64,000 bases of DNA from Streptosporangium sp040640155. Lineage in GTDB: Bacteria; Actinomycetota; Actinomycetes; Streptosporangiales; Streptosporangiaceae. Made by a program: the position numbers and the translations under genes. Positions within the stretch are counted from its first letter, which is position 1. Every line of letters begins with the position of its first letter. A model generated the notes under the pieces. That model was given only the letters and a program-made list of their open reading frames with translations. It was not told where the DNA came from and did not search any database. Location: assembly GCF_040640155.1 (NCBI RefSeq), contig NZ_JBFABE010000005.1:1-64000 (forward strand), given 5' to 3'. Below are positions 32,755 through 40,929 of this stretch, piece by piece.

Positions 32755-32960
32755 GCAAAGCCGTCGGCCTCGGGGACACGCGCTTTCACGGCCTTCGCCA
32801 CACTTGCGTGGTTCTGCCGCTCACCCTCGGCGTCCCGCCCCAGGTCGTCCGCGGCATCGTCGGCCACAGCGACATCGAAGTGACCATGACCGTTTACACC
32901 CACGCCTCCCTCGACGACAAGCGCCACGCCCTCGGGAAACTCGGAGACGCCCCAGGTTGA
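32755..32960 (+). pseudogene. Tyrosine integrase C-terminal remnant
   Basis: The ~65 residues contain RFHGLRHTCVVLPLTLGVPP (HxxR box) and VGHSDIEVTMTVYTHA (catalytic Tyr), the last two boxes of AICE/phage tyrosine recombinases. Everything upstream, including the first catalytic Arg, is missing. It marks an old integrated element at this site. Confidence 0.7.
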
Positions 32961-33067
32961 ATCAACCGACCGTTGATGCCCCATCCTCAAATCAGGACGG
33001 GGCATCACGCCGTTGACGACAATCCCGGATCGGCCCACCGGATGGTGAACATCTGGGCTGTAGAGGA

Positions 33068-33924
33068 TCACCTCAGCACGACATCCACCCTGTTCTCTTC
33101 GAGGACGGTGTGGATGACGTCGAAGTAGGTCGTGTTGGCACCTGCCCCCTCAAATGAGAAGGCGAGGGATTCCCGAGCAATATGCGAACGGTGCCAGACC
33201 AGCGCGAAAGGCGCCTCCGCTCCGAATCTCCCACGCAGGCAATCGCTCAGCGCGTCGAGATTTCAGCCGAAGTAACCCCCCGGCCCGTTGACCGCTTCCC
33301 CGATCGCCAGGTAGAAACTCGCCTTGTCGGTGACGTGTGTTCCGTCGAGATCGTAGGTGTGCCCCGATGGGCGATCAGGGTGTTCTGCCCGCCAGCGGTT
33401 GTTGTGGAAGACGACGGTCAGCCACTCTTCTCTGTCCGCCCCTACGTAGCCGGCCCACTGGTTGATCCGGTCGGGCCCGGCCGTACGCCAATGCTCCCAG
33501 ACATGCCGCGTACGGGAAGAGGGGACGTCATCCCGCAGTGGGCGACCAGGTCCACCCGTTCACGGCCGAGCGGTGAGGGCCGCCAGCCGATGACCTCGCC
33601 CATCCAGAACTCCGCGAGCGGATTCCCGGCCGTATCGAGCATCCGCAGCGCACCCGGCCCCAGCGGATTCCTCAGGCGGTGGCGCTTGGACCCGCTGAGG
33701 TAGTCACGCATCCGCGGGGAGGGGAGGCAACCCAGGATTTCGACGGTCCCACGTTCGTCGTCGTCCAGCGCCTCGACGAAGACGCCTTCGGCATCAACGC
33801 AGGAGCCACACATTTGCCCGTCTGCGTCAATCAACAGAAATTTCGGCTGGACATCATCCACGTGTCTCACGCTCACCGGTAATCGGATGACGTTGCTGTC
33901 AGCGTTGCTGTCATCGAAGATCAA
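33068..33924 (-). pseudogene. Barstar-family protein, frameshift plus internal stop (copy 2)
   Basis: From ATG 33924 a ~140-residue N-terminal domain reads through FLLIDADGQMCGS, EILGCLPSPRMRDYL and FWMGEVIGWRPSPLG. Near 33510 the frame shifts to HVWEHWRTAGPDRINQWAGY and HPDRPSGHTYDLDGTHVTDK, the start of the barstar fold. There is then a TGA where barstars have Trp (NGPGGYFG-stop-NLDALSDCL), and the end YFDVIHTVLEENRVDVVLR. Barstars inhibit barnase-type RNases. The nonsense change is a substitution, not a homopolymer slip, so decay is real. Confidence 0.7.
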
Positions 33925-33928
33925 AAAA

Positions 33929-33953
33929 GCCCCGAACGATAATCGCTCGGGGC
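33929..33953 (-). terminator. Intrinsic terminator of the tRNA operon
   Basis: On the minus strand GCCCCGA and TCGGGGC, with inner CGAT-A-ATCG, form a hairpin followed directly by TTTTTTGATC. This is a canonical terminator just after tRNA-Phe. Confidence 0.85.
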
Positions 33954-33974
33954 GTTTGTGCTGCTCGGCTGCTG

Positions 33975-34048
33975 TGGTCAGGGGCGGGGTCGAACCGCCG
34001 ACCTTCCGCTTTTCAGGCGGACGCTCGTACCGACTGAGCTACCTGACC
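33975..34048 (-). tRNA. tRNA-Phe (GAA)
   Basis: The 74-nt cloverleaf has acceptor stem GGTCAGG/CCTGACC, anticodon loop CTGAAAA giving GAA, and T-loop GGTTCGACC. The 3' CCA is not encoded. Last of three minus-strand tRNA genes. Confidence 0.95.
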
Positions 34049-34076
34049 TCGGTGGTGGATCGAACACCTACCAGAG

Positions 34077-34151
34077 CGGTCCTGACGGGACTTGAACCCG
34101 CGACCTCCACCTTGACAGGGTGGCGAGCACTCCAAACTGCTCTACAGGACC
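34077..34151 (-). tRNA. tRNA-Asp (GTC)
   Basis: Acceptor stem GGTCCTG/CAGGACC, anticodon stem CCACC/GGTGG with loop CTGTCAA giving GTC, T-loop GGTTCAAGTCC, discriminator G. CCA not encoded. Confidence 0.95.
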
Positions 34152-34252
34152 TTGTTTCGGGGCTTTTGCCCCGTCTTTCTTGCCTTGCTTAGCCTACCAG
34201 TTTTCCGGAGGTCTTCGACCTGCCGTTTCCCCGGTGAGCCTTGGCTCAGCCG

Positions 34253-34325
34253 TGCCCCCAACGGGATTCGAACCCGTGTCGCCGCCTTGAAAGGGCGGTG
34301 TCCTAGGCCACTAGACGATGGGGGC
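34253..34325 (-). tRNA. tRNA-Glu (TTC)
   Basis: Acceptor stem GCCCCCA/TGGGGGC, anticodon stem CCGCC/GGCGG with loop CTTTCAA giving TTC, T-loop GGTTCGAATCC. First gene of the Glu-Asp-Phe operon. Confidence 0.95.
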
Positions 34326-34416
34326 TCGGGACTCGCGTCCCGTTCCTTCGCCGTGCTCCGCTGGAGACCTCTGAAGCATAGGGGACTTTTGCCCCGATGC
34401 CAAAGCGGTTGGCGGT

Positions 34417-35931
34417 CTACGGCGTCGGTGTGACGCTGACGGACCCCGTTGGAGACGGGGCGGTCGTCGGCACAGGAGAAATTGTACGGCCAGGGTCGGT
34501 CTCCACGTGACGTTGGATCTGAACCGACTGCTCGCCGAGCCCCCCGAGGGTGATGTCGTCCCAGGCCCGCAGCCGATGCGTCTGCGCGTCGAAGTACAGG
34601 ACCGAGGCCTCGACGGGGGTCGGCTCGTCGTGTTCGAGCGCCCGCAGGCCCGCCCCGCCGGTGGATCCCTGCACCAGGACGCGCGTCCCGGACGGCAGCA
34701 GTTCGGTGGAGCGCACGTGCGAGTGGCCGGTGAGGACCAGCGAGGTCGCGCCGGAGAACCCCTTGGCGATCGTGGGGTCGTGCACGGCGACCAGGTCGAC
34801 CTGCTTGGGGAGCCGCGCCAGCCCGTCGGCGTGCGAGCGGCCCAGGGCGGCCAGGGATTCGAGGTCGGAGTCGACAGGGACGGACTTGTCGGGGGTGAAC
34901 CGGGGGTCGCCGAGGCCGTAGACGCGCAGTCCCGCCACGGTCGCGGCCTGGCCGTCGAGGACGACCGCCCCCTTCTGCCGGGCCACGGCCCGCTGGGTGG
35001 TCACGGAGTCGTGATTGCCCCTGACGAAGACGTACGGGACGCCGAAGGTAGCGATCTCCTCGACGAACCTGTCCTCGGGGCCGGTGCCGTGGTCGGTCAT
35101 GTCACCGGTGTCGATGATCGCGTCGATCTTGAACTGGGCGGTGACGGAGCGGATGAGGTTCCAGGCGATGGGGCTGAGGTGGATGTCGGAGACGTGCAGC
35201 ACCCGGATCGAGGTGGGGTCGGCGTCGTAGACGGGCAGGGCCGAGACCACGTCGTAGAGCTGGGAGACGTTGTTGACCAGCTTGGCCAGCTGCACCCGGT
35301 AGGACTCGAACCTGGTCACGATCGACTCGGCGTCGCCGACCAGGGAGGGCGCCCCGGCCAGCAGGCCGGTGTACTTGGGCTCCACCACCGAGTCGGGCCG
35401 GAAGGTCAGGGCGATGGCCGCGCCCGTACCGGCGATCCCCACGGCGACGCCCAGCAGGCCGGCCAGGGCCGGTCCCGGCCGGCGGAAGACGACCAGGGAC
35501 GCGACCAGGGCGCCCGCCAGGCCGCAGAACGCGGCGCGCAGGATCAGCGTCCTGACCCCGGCGCCCAGTTCCTCCTCCAGGAGCGCGGGGAGCCGGTCCG
35601 CGGAGTACCTGGGGTCGTCCAGGAAGCCCCGGGCCCGGTCGGGGTTGATGTTCTCCAGGGTCACACGCAGGCCGACCGGGGCGCTGTGGGTGTCGAACAG
35701 GAGCGTGCCGAAGGGGTGGGCGTCCACGACGGTCTCGCCGCTCCAGGAGGGCTCCGCGGCCATGCCCAGCTCCACCGGCCCGACGTTGGCCCGTACGGTC
35801 CCGCCGAGCATGATGCCGAGCCAGGCGCCGGCCAGGGCGACGGCGGCGACGGCCACGGTGCGCGCGAGGCCGCGGCCGATGCGCCCGCCGGCGAGACGGC
35901 GGGCCCGGGGAGTCAGATCAGTGAGTTTCAT
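34417..35931 (-). CDS. Membrane-anchored metallophosphoesterase
   Basis: The 504-residue protein has one N-terminal membrane helix (~25-45), an extracytoplasmic segment and one or two central helices (~130-180). A calcineurin-like phosphoesterase domain (~240-440) follows, with motifs DIHLS, GDMTDHG, GNHDS and GHSH that hold two metal ions. The C-terminus is Thr/Pro-rich. Substrate unknown; similar proteins are conserved beside tRNA genes in actinomycetes. It ends about 90 bp from tRNA-Glu, on the same strand. Confidence 0.85.
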   Translation of the reverse strand: MKLTDLTPRARRLAGGRIGRGLARTVAVAAVALAGAWLGIMLGGTVRANVGPVELGMAAEPSWSGETVVDAHPFGTLLFDTHSAPVGLRVTLENINPDRARGFLDDPRYSADRLPALLEEELGAGVRTLILRAAFCGLAGALVASLVVFRRPGPALAGLLGVAVGIAGTGAAIALTFRPDSVVEPKYTGLLAGAPSLVGDAESIVTRFESYRVQLAKLVNNVSQLYDVVSALPVYDADPTSIRVLHVSDIHLSPIAWNLIRSVTAQFKIDAIIDTGDMTDHGTGPEDRFVEEIATFGVPYVFVRGNHDSVTTQRAVARQKGAVVLDGQAATVAGLRVYGLGDPRFTPDKSVPVDSDLESLAALGRSHADGLARLPKQVDLVAVHDPTIAKGFSGATSLVLTGHSHVRSTELLPSGTRVLVQGSTGGAGLRALEHDEPTPVEASVLYFDAQTHRLRAWDDITLGGLGEQSVQIQRHVETDPGRTISPVPTTAPSPTGSVSVTPTP

Positions 35932-35966
35932 GCGCCTCCACCCCTACCCCCGGATACGCGGGCAGA

Positions 35967-36317
35967 ATGACGTGTGTGATCGAGATCTCGCGGGAGAAGT
36001 TCGAGGAACTCGTGGCCGAGGCTCTGGACACCATCCCCCCCGAGCTGACGAAGGTCATGGACAACGTGGTGCTGGTCGTCGTGGACGATCCGCCCGAACC
36101 AGGGCTTCTAGGTCTCTACACCGGTATTCCACTCACGGAGCGAGGGGACTGGTACGCGGGGGTGTTACCCGATCGGATCGAGATCTACCGGGGGCCGATC
36201 TGCGCGATGTGCGACACCGAGGACCAGGTCGTCGAGGAGGTACAGATAACCGTCGTTCACGAGATCGCTCACCATTTCGGGATCGATGATGACCGGTTGC
36301 ACGAGCTGGGTTGGTAG
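35967..36317 (+). CDS. Zincin-like metallopeptidase family protein
   Basis: A 116-residue (or 113 from GTG 35976) small protein of the actinobacterial minimal-zincin family. It has the HExxH motif HEIAHHFGID near the C-terminus, preceded by IEIYRGPICAMC, and the conserved opening IEISREKFEELVAEALDTIP. The fold binds one zinc; substrates are unknown. It is divergent from the metallophosphoesterase gene with 35 bp between them, so they share a promoter region. Confidence 0.85.
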   Translation: MTCVIEISREKFEELVAEALDTIPPELTKVMDNVVLVVVDDPPEPGLLGLYTGIPLTERGDWYAGVLPDRIEIYRGPICAMCDTEDQVVEEVQITVVHEIAHHFGIDDDRLHELGW

Positions 36318-36486
36318 GTACCCCCGAAACTCATACCAAATACGGCTGTTCTCGAAATGTCACCGCTTATCGTTACGGTTTGCATGCGCTTGATTGCTTT
36401 CGGTTGCGCGGCGGCCCCGCAGAAGGCACGGTAGGTCACACAGCGACCACCCACAGTCAGTGTGCCTGCGAACTCAGCGGAGTCCT

Positions 36487-37782
36487 ATGGCGGCCACCAA
36501 GTCCGGCCGACTACCCGGTCGGCACCGCCGTCCGGCGGAACGCCGAGCGACCTATGGCGAGGTCATCGCCGTCAGGGAGTTCCGCGCGCTCTGGATCGGC
36601 CAGGGGTTCTCCCTCCTCGGCGACCAGCTCTCGCGGGTCGCCCTGTCCGTCCTCGTCTTCGAGCGGACGGACTCCCCCCTGGCGACCGCGTCGGTCTACG
36701 CCCTGACCTACCTGCCGCCGATCGTCGGCGGGCCGTTGCTCGCGGGTCTCGCCGACCGCTACGCCCGGCGGCGCGTCATGATCGCCTGCGATCTGCTGCG
36801 GGCCGTCCTGGTCGGGCTCATGGCGGTCCCGGGGGCCTCGTTCGCGACGTTGTGCGTGCTGGTCTTCTGCGTGGTGCTGCTCAGCGCGCCGTTCTCGGCG
36901 GCGCGGGCGGCCCTGCTGCCGGAGCTGCTGGCGGGCGACCGCTACGTCGCGGGCTCGGCCCTGCAGAACATGACCAACCAGGGTGCGCAGATGCTGGGCT
37001 TCGCCGTCGGCGGCGTCCTGATCATGAGCATGGGCCCGTACCGCGCGCTCGCCCTGGACTCGGCCACCTACCTGGCCTCCGCCCTGATCATCGTCTCGGG
37101 GGTGCGGCGGCGTCCCGCGCCCGTCCCCGCCGACGAGAACCGGCCCTCGATGTGGAGGATGACCCGGGCCGGCGCCAGGCTGGTCTTCGGCGACCCCCGG
37201 CTGCGGACGCTGGTGCTCTTCGCGTGGCTCTGCGGTTTCTACGTGCTGCCCGAGGGGATCGCGACCCCGTACGCCGACGAGCTGACCGGTGATCCCCGGC
37301 GTCTCTCCCTGGTGACCGGCCTGCTGATGGCCGCCATGCCCACCGGGACGGTCGTCGGCGCGTTCCTGTTCAGCCGCTACGTCAGCCCGTCGAACCGGCT
37401 GCGGTCGATGGGCTGGATGGCGATGCTGACCTGCGCGCCCCTGATGGTCTGCGCGGTCAGGCCGCCGCTCGTCGTGGTCCTGCTGCTCTGGTTCGTCTCC
37501 GGTCTGGGCGGGGCCTACCAGCTCGCGGCCAACGCCGCGTTCGTGCAGTGCGTGCCTGCGGGGCAGCGCGGCCAGGCCTTCGGGCTCGTCCAGTCGGGCC
37601 TGCTGGCCTCCCAGGGCATCGGCATCCTGGCCGGCGGGGTCGCGGCCGACCACCTCGGCCCCGAGAACGTGGTGGCACTGGCCGGCGCGGCCGGACTGAT
37701 CACGTCGGCCGCGCTGACCGTGCTCTGGAGGCGGTCCCGCAGGGAGATCATCGAGAGGGTCCGCGCGGAGGCGGACACCTGA
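36487..37782 (+). CDS. MFS transporter
   Basis: The 431-residue protein starts at ATG 36487 with GGAG upstream. It has about twelve membrane helices, FRALWIGQGFSLLGDQLSRVALSVLVFE at the start and the loop 2-3 motif GLADRYARRRVMIACDLLRA. It belongs to the enterobactin-exporter/macrolide-efflux type of MFS (MFS_3) common in actinomycetes. Substrate unknown. Monocistronic, convergent with the PspC-domain gene. Confidence 0.85.
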   Translation: MAATKSGRLPGRHRRPAERRATYGEVIAVREFRALWIGQGFSLLGDQLSRVALSVLVFERTDSPLATASVYALTYLPPIVGGPLLAGLADRYARRRVMIACDLLRAVLVGLMAVPGASFATLCVLVFCVVLLSAPFSAARAALLPELLAGDRYVAGSALQNMTNQGAQMLGFAVGGVLIMSMGPYRALALDSATYLASALIIVSGVRRRPAPVPADENRPSMWRMTRAGARLVFGDPRLRTLVLFAWLCGFYVLPEGIATPYADELTGDPRRLSLVTGLLMAAMPTGTVVGAFLFSRYVSPSNRLRSMGWMAMLTCAPLMVCAVRPPLVVVLLLWFVSGLGGAYQLAANAAFVQCVPAGQRGQAFGLVQSGLLASQGIGILAGGVAADHLGPENVVALAGAAGLITSAALTVLWRRSRREIIERVRAEADT

Positions 37783-37783
37783 C

Positions 37784-38239
37784 TCACCCCTGGAAGCGGG
37801 GGTCGTCGCCCTGCCTCGGCGCCTGGTAGGGCGTCGGGGAGACGACGGGGTCGGGGGCGGGAGGGAAGGGCTCCTGGTGGGTCGGGTAGTCCTGCCCGGC
37901 GTGCGACCCGGTGTGCGGCCCGGCGTGCCGGTTGGTGGCCTTGGCCCAGCTCTGTTCGGCCTTGGCCCTGGCGTCCAGCCAGATCGGGTTGTCCTTGTTC
38001 TTGTCGATCGCGTCCTGCAGGACCGACCTCTCCCGGCCCTCCTCGGGCAGGAGCACCCAGCCGATCGCGTAGACGGCCACGCCGAGCCCCCCGAAGAAGG
38101 TGGCGACGGCCAGGACCGCGCGGATGATGTTGGGGTCGACACCGACGTACCGTCCGAGGCCGGAGGCCACACCGGCGACGATGCGCCCGTCCCTGGTCCG
38201 CTGGAGCTTCTTGACGCCTGAGAAGTGGTTTTCGTTCAT
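37784..38239 (-). CDS. PspC-domain protein
   Basis: The 151-residue protein has an N-terminal PspC domain (about 8-70: LQRTRDGRIVAGVASGLGRYVGVDP, then AVLAVATFFGGLGVAVYAIGWVLLPEE) with one strong helix pair. A hydrophilic His/Pro-rich tail follows. PspC proteins sense or respond to membrane stress; in actinomycetes small PspC proteins are common and mostly uncharacterised. It is divergent from the dehydrogenase gene. Confidence 0.85.
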   Translation of the reverse strand: MNENHFSGVKKLQRTRDGRIVAGVASGLGRYVGVDPNIIRAVLAVATFFGGLGVAVYAIGWVLLPEEGRERSVLQDAIDKNKDNPIWLDARAKAEQSWAKATNRHAGPHTGSHAGQDYPTHQEPFPPAPDPVVSPTPYQAPRQGDDPRFQG

Positions 38240-38357
38240 ATATCGAGAATGCCCGGTCAGAGGGCGCCGTCACATCGGGATTCCCCCTGGCACGACCCTG
38301 ACATGCACCCCGCCCGGGACCGCAATACCCTGACAGGGCCGACGAGAGAGGGACACC

Positions 38358-39515
38358 ATGGACGATCTCCTGCGCATCGACGACGAGCTCTCCGAGGAGC
38401 AGCGGCTCATCCGCGACACCGTACGGGACCTCGTCTCCGACCGGGTGCTCCCGCATGTCGGCGACTGGTTCGAGGAGGCCGCCTTCCCCGCCCGCGAGCT
38501 CGCCCCGGCGCTCGGCTCGCTCGGCCTGCTGGGCATGCACCTGGACGGGTACGGCTGCGCGGGCCTGGACGCGGTCTCCTACGGCGTGGCCTGCCGCGAG
38601 CTGGAGGCCGGGGACTCCGGGCTGCGGTCGTTCGTGTCCGTGCAGGGCTCGCTCGCGATGTTCCCGATCTGGAAGTACGGCTCGGACGAGCAGAAGGAGG
38701 AGTGGCTCCCCCGGATGGCCGCGGGCGAGGCGATCGGCTGCTTCGGCCTGACCGAGCCCGACCACGGCTCCGACCCGGCGGGCATGCGTACCCACGCCGA
38801 GCAGGACGCCTCGGGCGACTGGATCCTCAACGGCTCGAAGACGTGGATCACCAACGGCTCGATCGCCGACGTCGCCGTGGTCTGGGCGCGGACCGAGGAG
38901 GGCGTCCGCGGCTTCGTGGTGCCGGCCGGCACTCCCGGCCTCACCGCCCCGGAGATCCACAAGAAGATGTCGCTGCGGGCCTCGGTGACCTCCTCGCTCT
39001 TCTTCGACGACGTCCGCCTGCCCGCGTCGGCCGTGCTGCCGGGCGTGCGAGGGCTCAAGGGCCCGCTGTCGTGCCTTTCGGAGGCGCGCTTCGGCATCGT
39101 CTGGGGCGTGGTCGGCGCCGCCCGCGCCTGCCTGGAGACGGCCGTCGACTACTCCACGTCCCGCGTCCAGTTCGGCAGGCCCATCGGCGGCTTCCAGCTG
39201 ACCCAGGAGAAGCTCGCCTGGATGTACGTCGGGCTGGGGCAGGCGCAGCTCACCGCCCTGCATCTGGGACGCCTCAAGGACGCCGGGACCCTCACGCCGC
39301 GTCAGGTGAGCTTCGGCAAGCTCGCCAACGTCCGCGCCGCCCTGGACATCGCCCGCCAGGCACGCTCCATCCTGGGCGGCAACGGCATCACGCTGGAGTA
39401 CCCGGTGATCCGGCACATGAACAACCTGGAGAGCGTGCTGACCTACGAGGGCACCCAGGAGATCCACACGCTGGTGCTCGGCGAGGCGCTCACCGGCATC
39501 GCCGCCTATCGCTGA
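38358..39515 (+). CDS. gcdH: Acyl-CoA dehydrogenase, glutaryl-CoA dehydrogenase type
   Basis: The 385-residue protein starts at ATG 38358 after GAGAGGG. Motifs include CFGLTEPDHGSDPAGM (FAD/substrate site), NGSKTWITNGSIADVAVVWA, SRVQFGRPIGGFQLTQEKLA and the catalytic-base region TYEGTQEIHTLVLG with Glu in YEGT. FAD-dependent; glutaryl-CoA dehydrogenases oxidise and decarboxylate glutaryl-CoA to crotonyl-CoA in lysine/tryptophan breakdown. The sequence fits this subfamily, but specificity is inferred. Confidence 0.8.
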   Translation: MDDLLRIDDELSEEQRLIRDTVRDLVSDRVLPHVGDWFEEAAFPARELAPALGSLGLLGMHLDGYGCAGLDAVSYGVACRELEAGDSGLRSFVSVQGSLAMFPIWKYGSDEQKEEWLPRMAAGEAIGCFGLTEPDHGSDPAGMRTHAEQDASGDWILNGSKTWITNGSIADVAVVWARTEEGVRGFVVPAGTPGLTAPEIHKKMSLRASVTSSLFFDDVRLPASAVLPGVRGLKGPLSCLSEARFGIVWGVVGAARACLETAVDYSTSRVQFGRPIGGFQLTQEKLAWMYVGLGQAQLTALHLGRLKDAGTLTPRQVSFGKLANVRAALDIARQARSILGGNGITLEYPVIRHMNNLESVLTYEGTQEIHTLVLGEALTGIAAYR

Positions 39516-39583
39516 CCCCGCCGGCCGTGGCCCCCGCGCCCCCGCCCCCCTACGGGAGCGGTGTCCACCTCACCGCCGGCCGG

Positions 39584-40285
39584 TCAGCGCGGGCGGGGAA
39601 GCCTCTGGGGCAGGCCGGACGGCCGCCACCCGGGGGTCTCGGCCGCCCTGCGGAGCTCGTCCTCCCAGGAGGCGCCGCTCGCCAGGAAGAAGCGGAGCAG
39701 CTCGGCGGTGGCGCGGGCGTCGGCCAGGGCGGCGTGGGCGCGGGTGAGCGGGATGCCCGCGCGCTCGCAGCACGCGGCCAGCGTCCACCTGCCGTCCGGC
39801 AGGAAACCGGGGGCCAGCTTCTGCGTGCACAGGGCCTGGCTCACCCATTCGCTGCCGGGGAGCTGCCGCAGGAAACGCAGGTCGAAGGAGGCGTTGTGGG
39901 CCACCAGGACCCGCCCGGCTACCCGCCGCCAGATCTCGTCCAGCAGCTCCTCGATCACCGGCGCGCCCATGACCATGGCGCCGGTGATGCCGTGGACGTG
40001 CACGGCCCCGGTGGGACGGCCGGGATCGACCAGCGAGTGCCACTCGTCGACGGTCTCGCCCCGGGCGTCCAGCGAGACCAGCGCGATCTCGCAGATCCGG
40101 TCGCCCCTCGACGGGGAGAATCCGGTGGTCTCCACGTCCACCACGACATACCCTTGCCGTGTGGAGACGGTGGAGACAGTGGAGACATGGGCGCCGCGGA
40201 CGGTTTCAGGCCCCGAGCTCGTCATGCCCGCCACTCTAGGAGCCGCCCCGGCCCTCCACCTGCCGTTCCGCAAACAGGTGACCAT
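39584..40285 (-). CDS. DnaQ-like 3'-5' exonuclease (DEDDh)
   Basis: The ORF runs from GTG 40285, but the conserved part begins near residue 45; an internal ATG at 40225 is a likely alternative start. DEDDh motifs are ExoI VVDVETTGFSP, ExoII HNASFDLRFL and ExoIII HAALADARATAEL. It resembles the epsilon-subunit-like exonucleases of actinomycetes (about 200 residues). A short VSTVSTVST repeat precedes the domain. Role probably in repair or RNA/DNA trimming. Confidence 0.8.
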   Translation of the reverse strand: MVTCLRNGRWRAGAAPRVAGMTSSGPETVRGAHVSTVSTVSTRQGYVVVDVETTGFSPSRGDRICEIALVSLDARGETVDEWHSLVDPGRPTGAVHVHGITGAMVMGAPVIEELLDEIWRRVAGRVLVAHNASFDLRFLRQLPGSEWVSQALCTQKLAPGFLPDGRWTLAACCERAGIPLTRAHAALADARATAELLRFFLASGASWEDELRRAAETPGWRPSGLPQRLPRPR

Positions 40286-40342
40286 GAATGGGCCTGGCGA
40301 CGGACGTTAGTGGACACTATCCTCGGTACGCTGTCACCTGCG

Positions 40343-40413
40343 GGGCGTTAGCTCAATGGTTAGAGCTGCGGACTTTTAATCCGTAGGTTCTGGGTTCGAG
40401 TCCCAGGCGCCCT
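40343..40413 (+). tRNA. tRNA-Lys (TTT)
   Basis: Cloverleaf with acceptor stem GGGCGTT pairing GGCGCCC (two G-U pairs), D-arm GCTC...GAGC, anticodon stem GCGGA/TCCGT with loop CTTTTAA giving TTT, and T-loop GGGTTCGAGTCCC. CCA not encoded. The boundary could shift by one base. Confidence 0.9.
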
Positions 40414-40929
40414 ACTATTCACCCCCTGTCTGACCTGCGATTTCTCGGACCGGGCAGAGTCTTGGCGCGCAGCGGGCCGCCGATTGTCCGCTCGCGGGCA
40501 CGGACCCGGCACACGGAAGATCGTTCATTGCCGTTCCCTCAGGTCAGGCCCCGCGGACGGGCATGGGAGGACCGCGGCCGAAGGCCTCGCCGGGCCGCCT
40601 GTACCGCTTCGAGATTCATGGCACCGGGCCTGAGGCGGGAGTTCTCCGAAGCGGCCACGCGGCTCGGTGGCACTCGTCGACCGGCCCGTCGAGCGCCTTT
40701 CGGCGTTCGCCCCGGCCCTGGAACAGTACGACGGCCCGCTCGTCCTGATCGGGCGGCCGCCGCGCGCGGGACCGGTGCGGTCGCTGACCGTCGTGGTGAT
40801 CGGCATACGTCGGCCGGCACCGAGCGCGGTGACGTTCGTTGTAGATCGAGGACCGGTCTTGCCCGTATCGGCATGTCGGGCCAACCCGCAGGTCAAGCTC
40901 TTTGCGATGACTTCCGGAGCGGTACGGGT
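40414..40929. other. Gene-free stretch after tRNA-Lys
   Basis: Several overlapping ORFs exist but none has a consistent frame, a ribosome-binding site or a recognisable domain. A short stretch (ALVDRPVERLSAFAPALEQY at ~40670-40730) looks protein-like, so decayed coding DNA is possible. No repeat of the tRNA 3' end was seen. Confidence 0.5.

Noticed and set aside
33182..33703. Plus-strand ORF of 173 codons
   Set aside because: The minus strand here encodes the barstar remnant with family motifs; the plus frame has none.
37515..39467. Long antisense ORF across MFS, PspC and acyl-CoA dehydrogenase genes
   Set aside because: It covers three real genes with strong motifs and has no recognisable domain.
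40414..40925. Possible gene after tRNA-Lys (several frames)
   Set aside because: Protein-like text changes frame repeatedly and matches no family, so only a gene-free stretch is reported.
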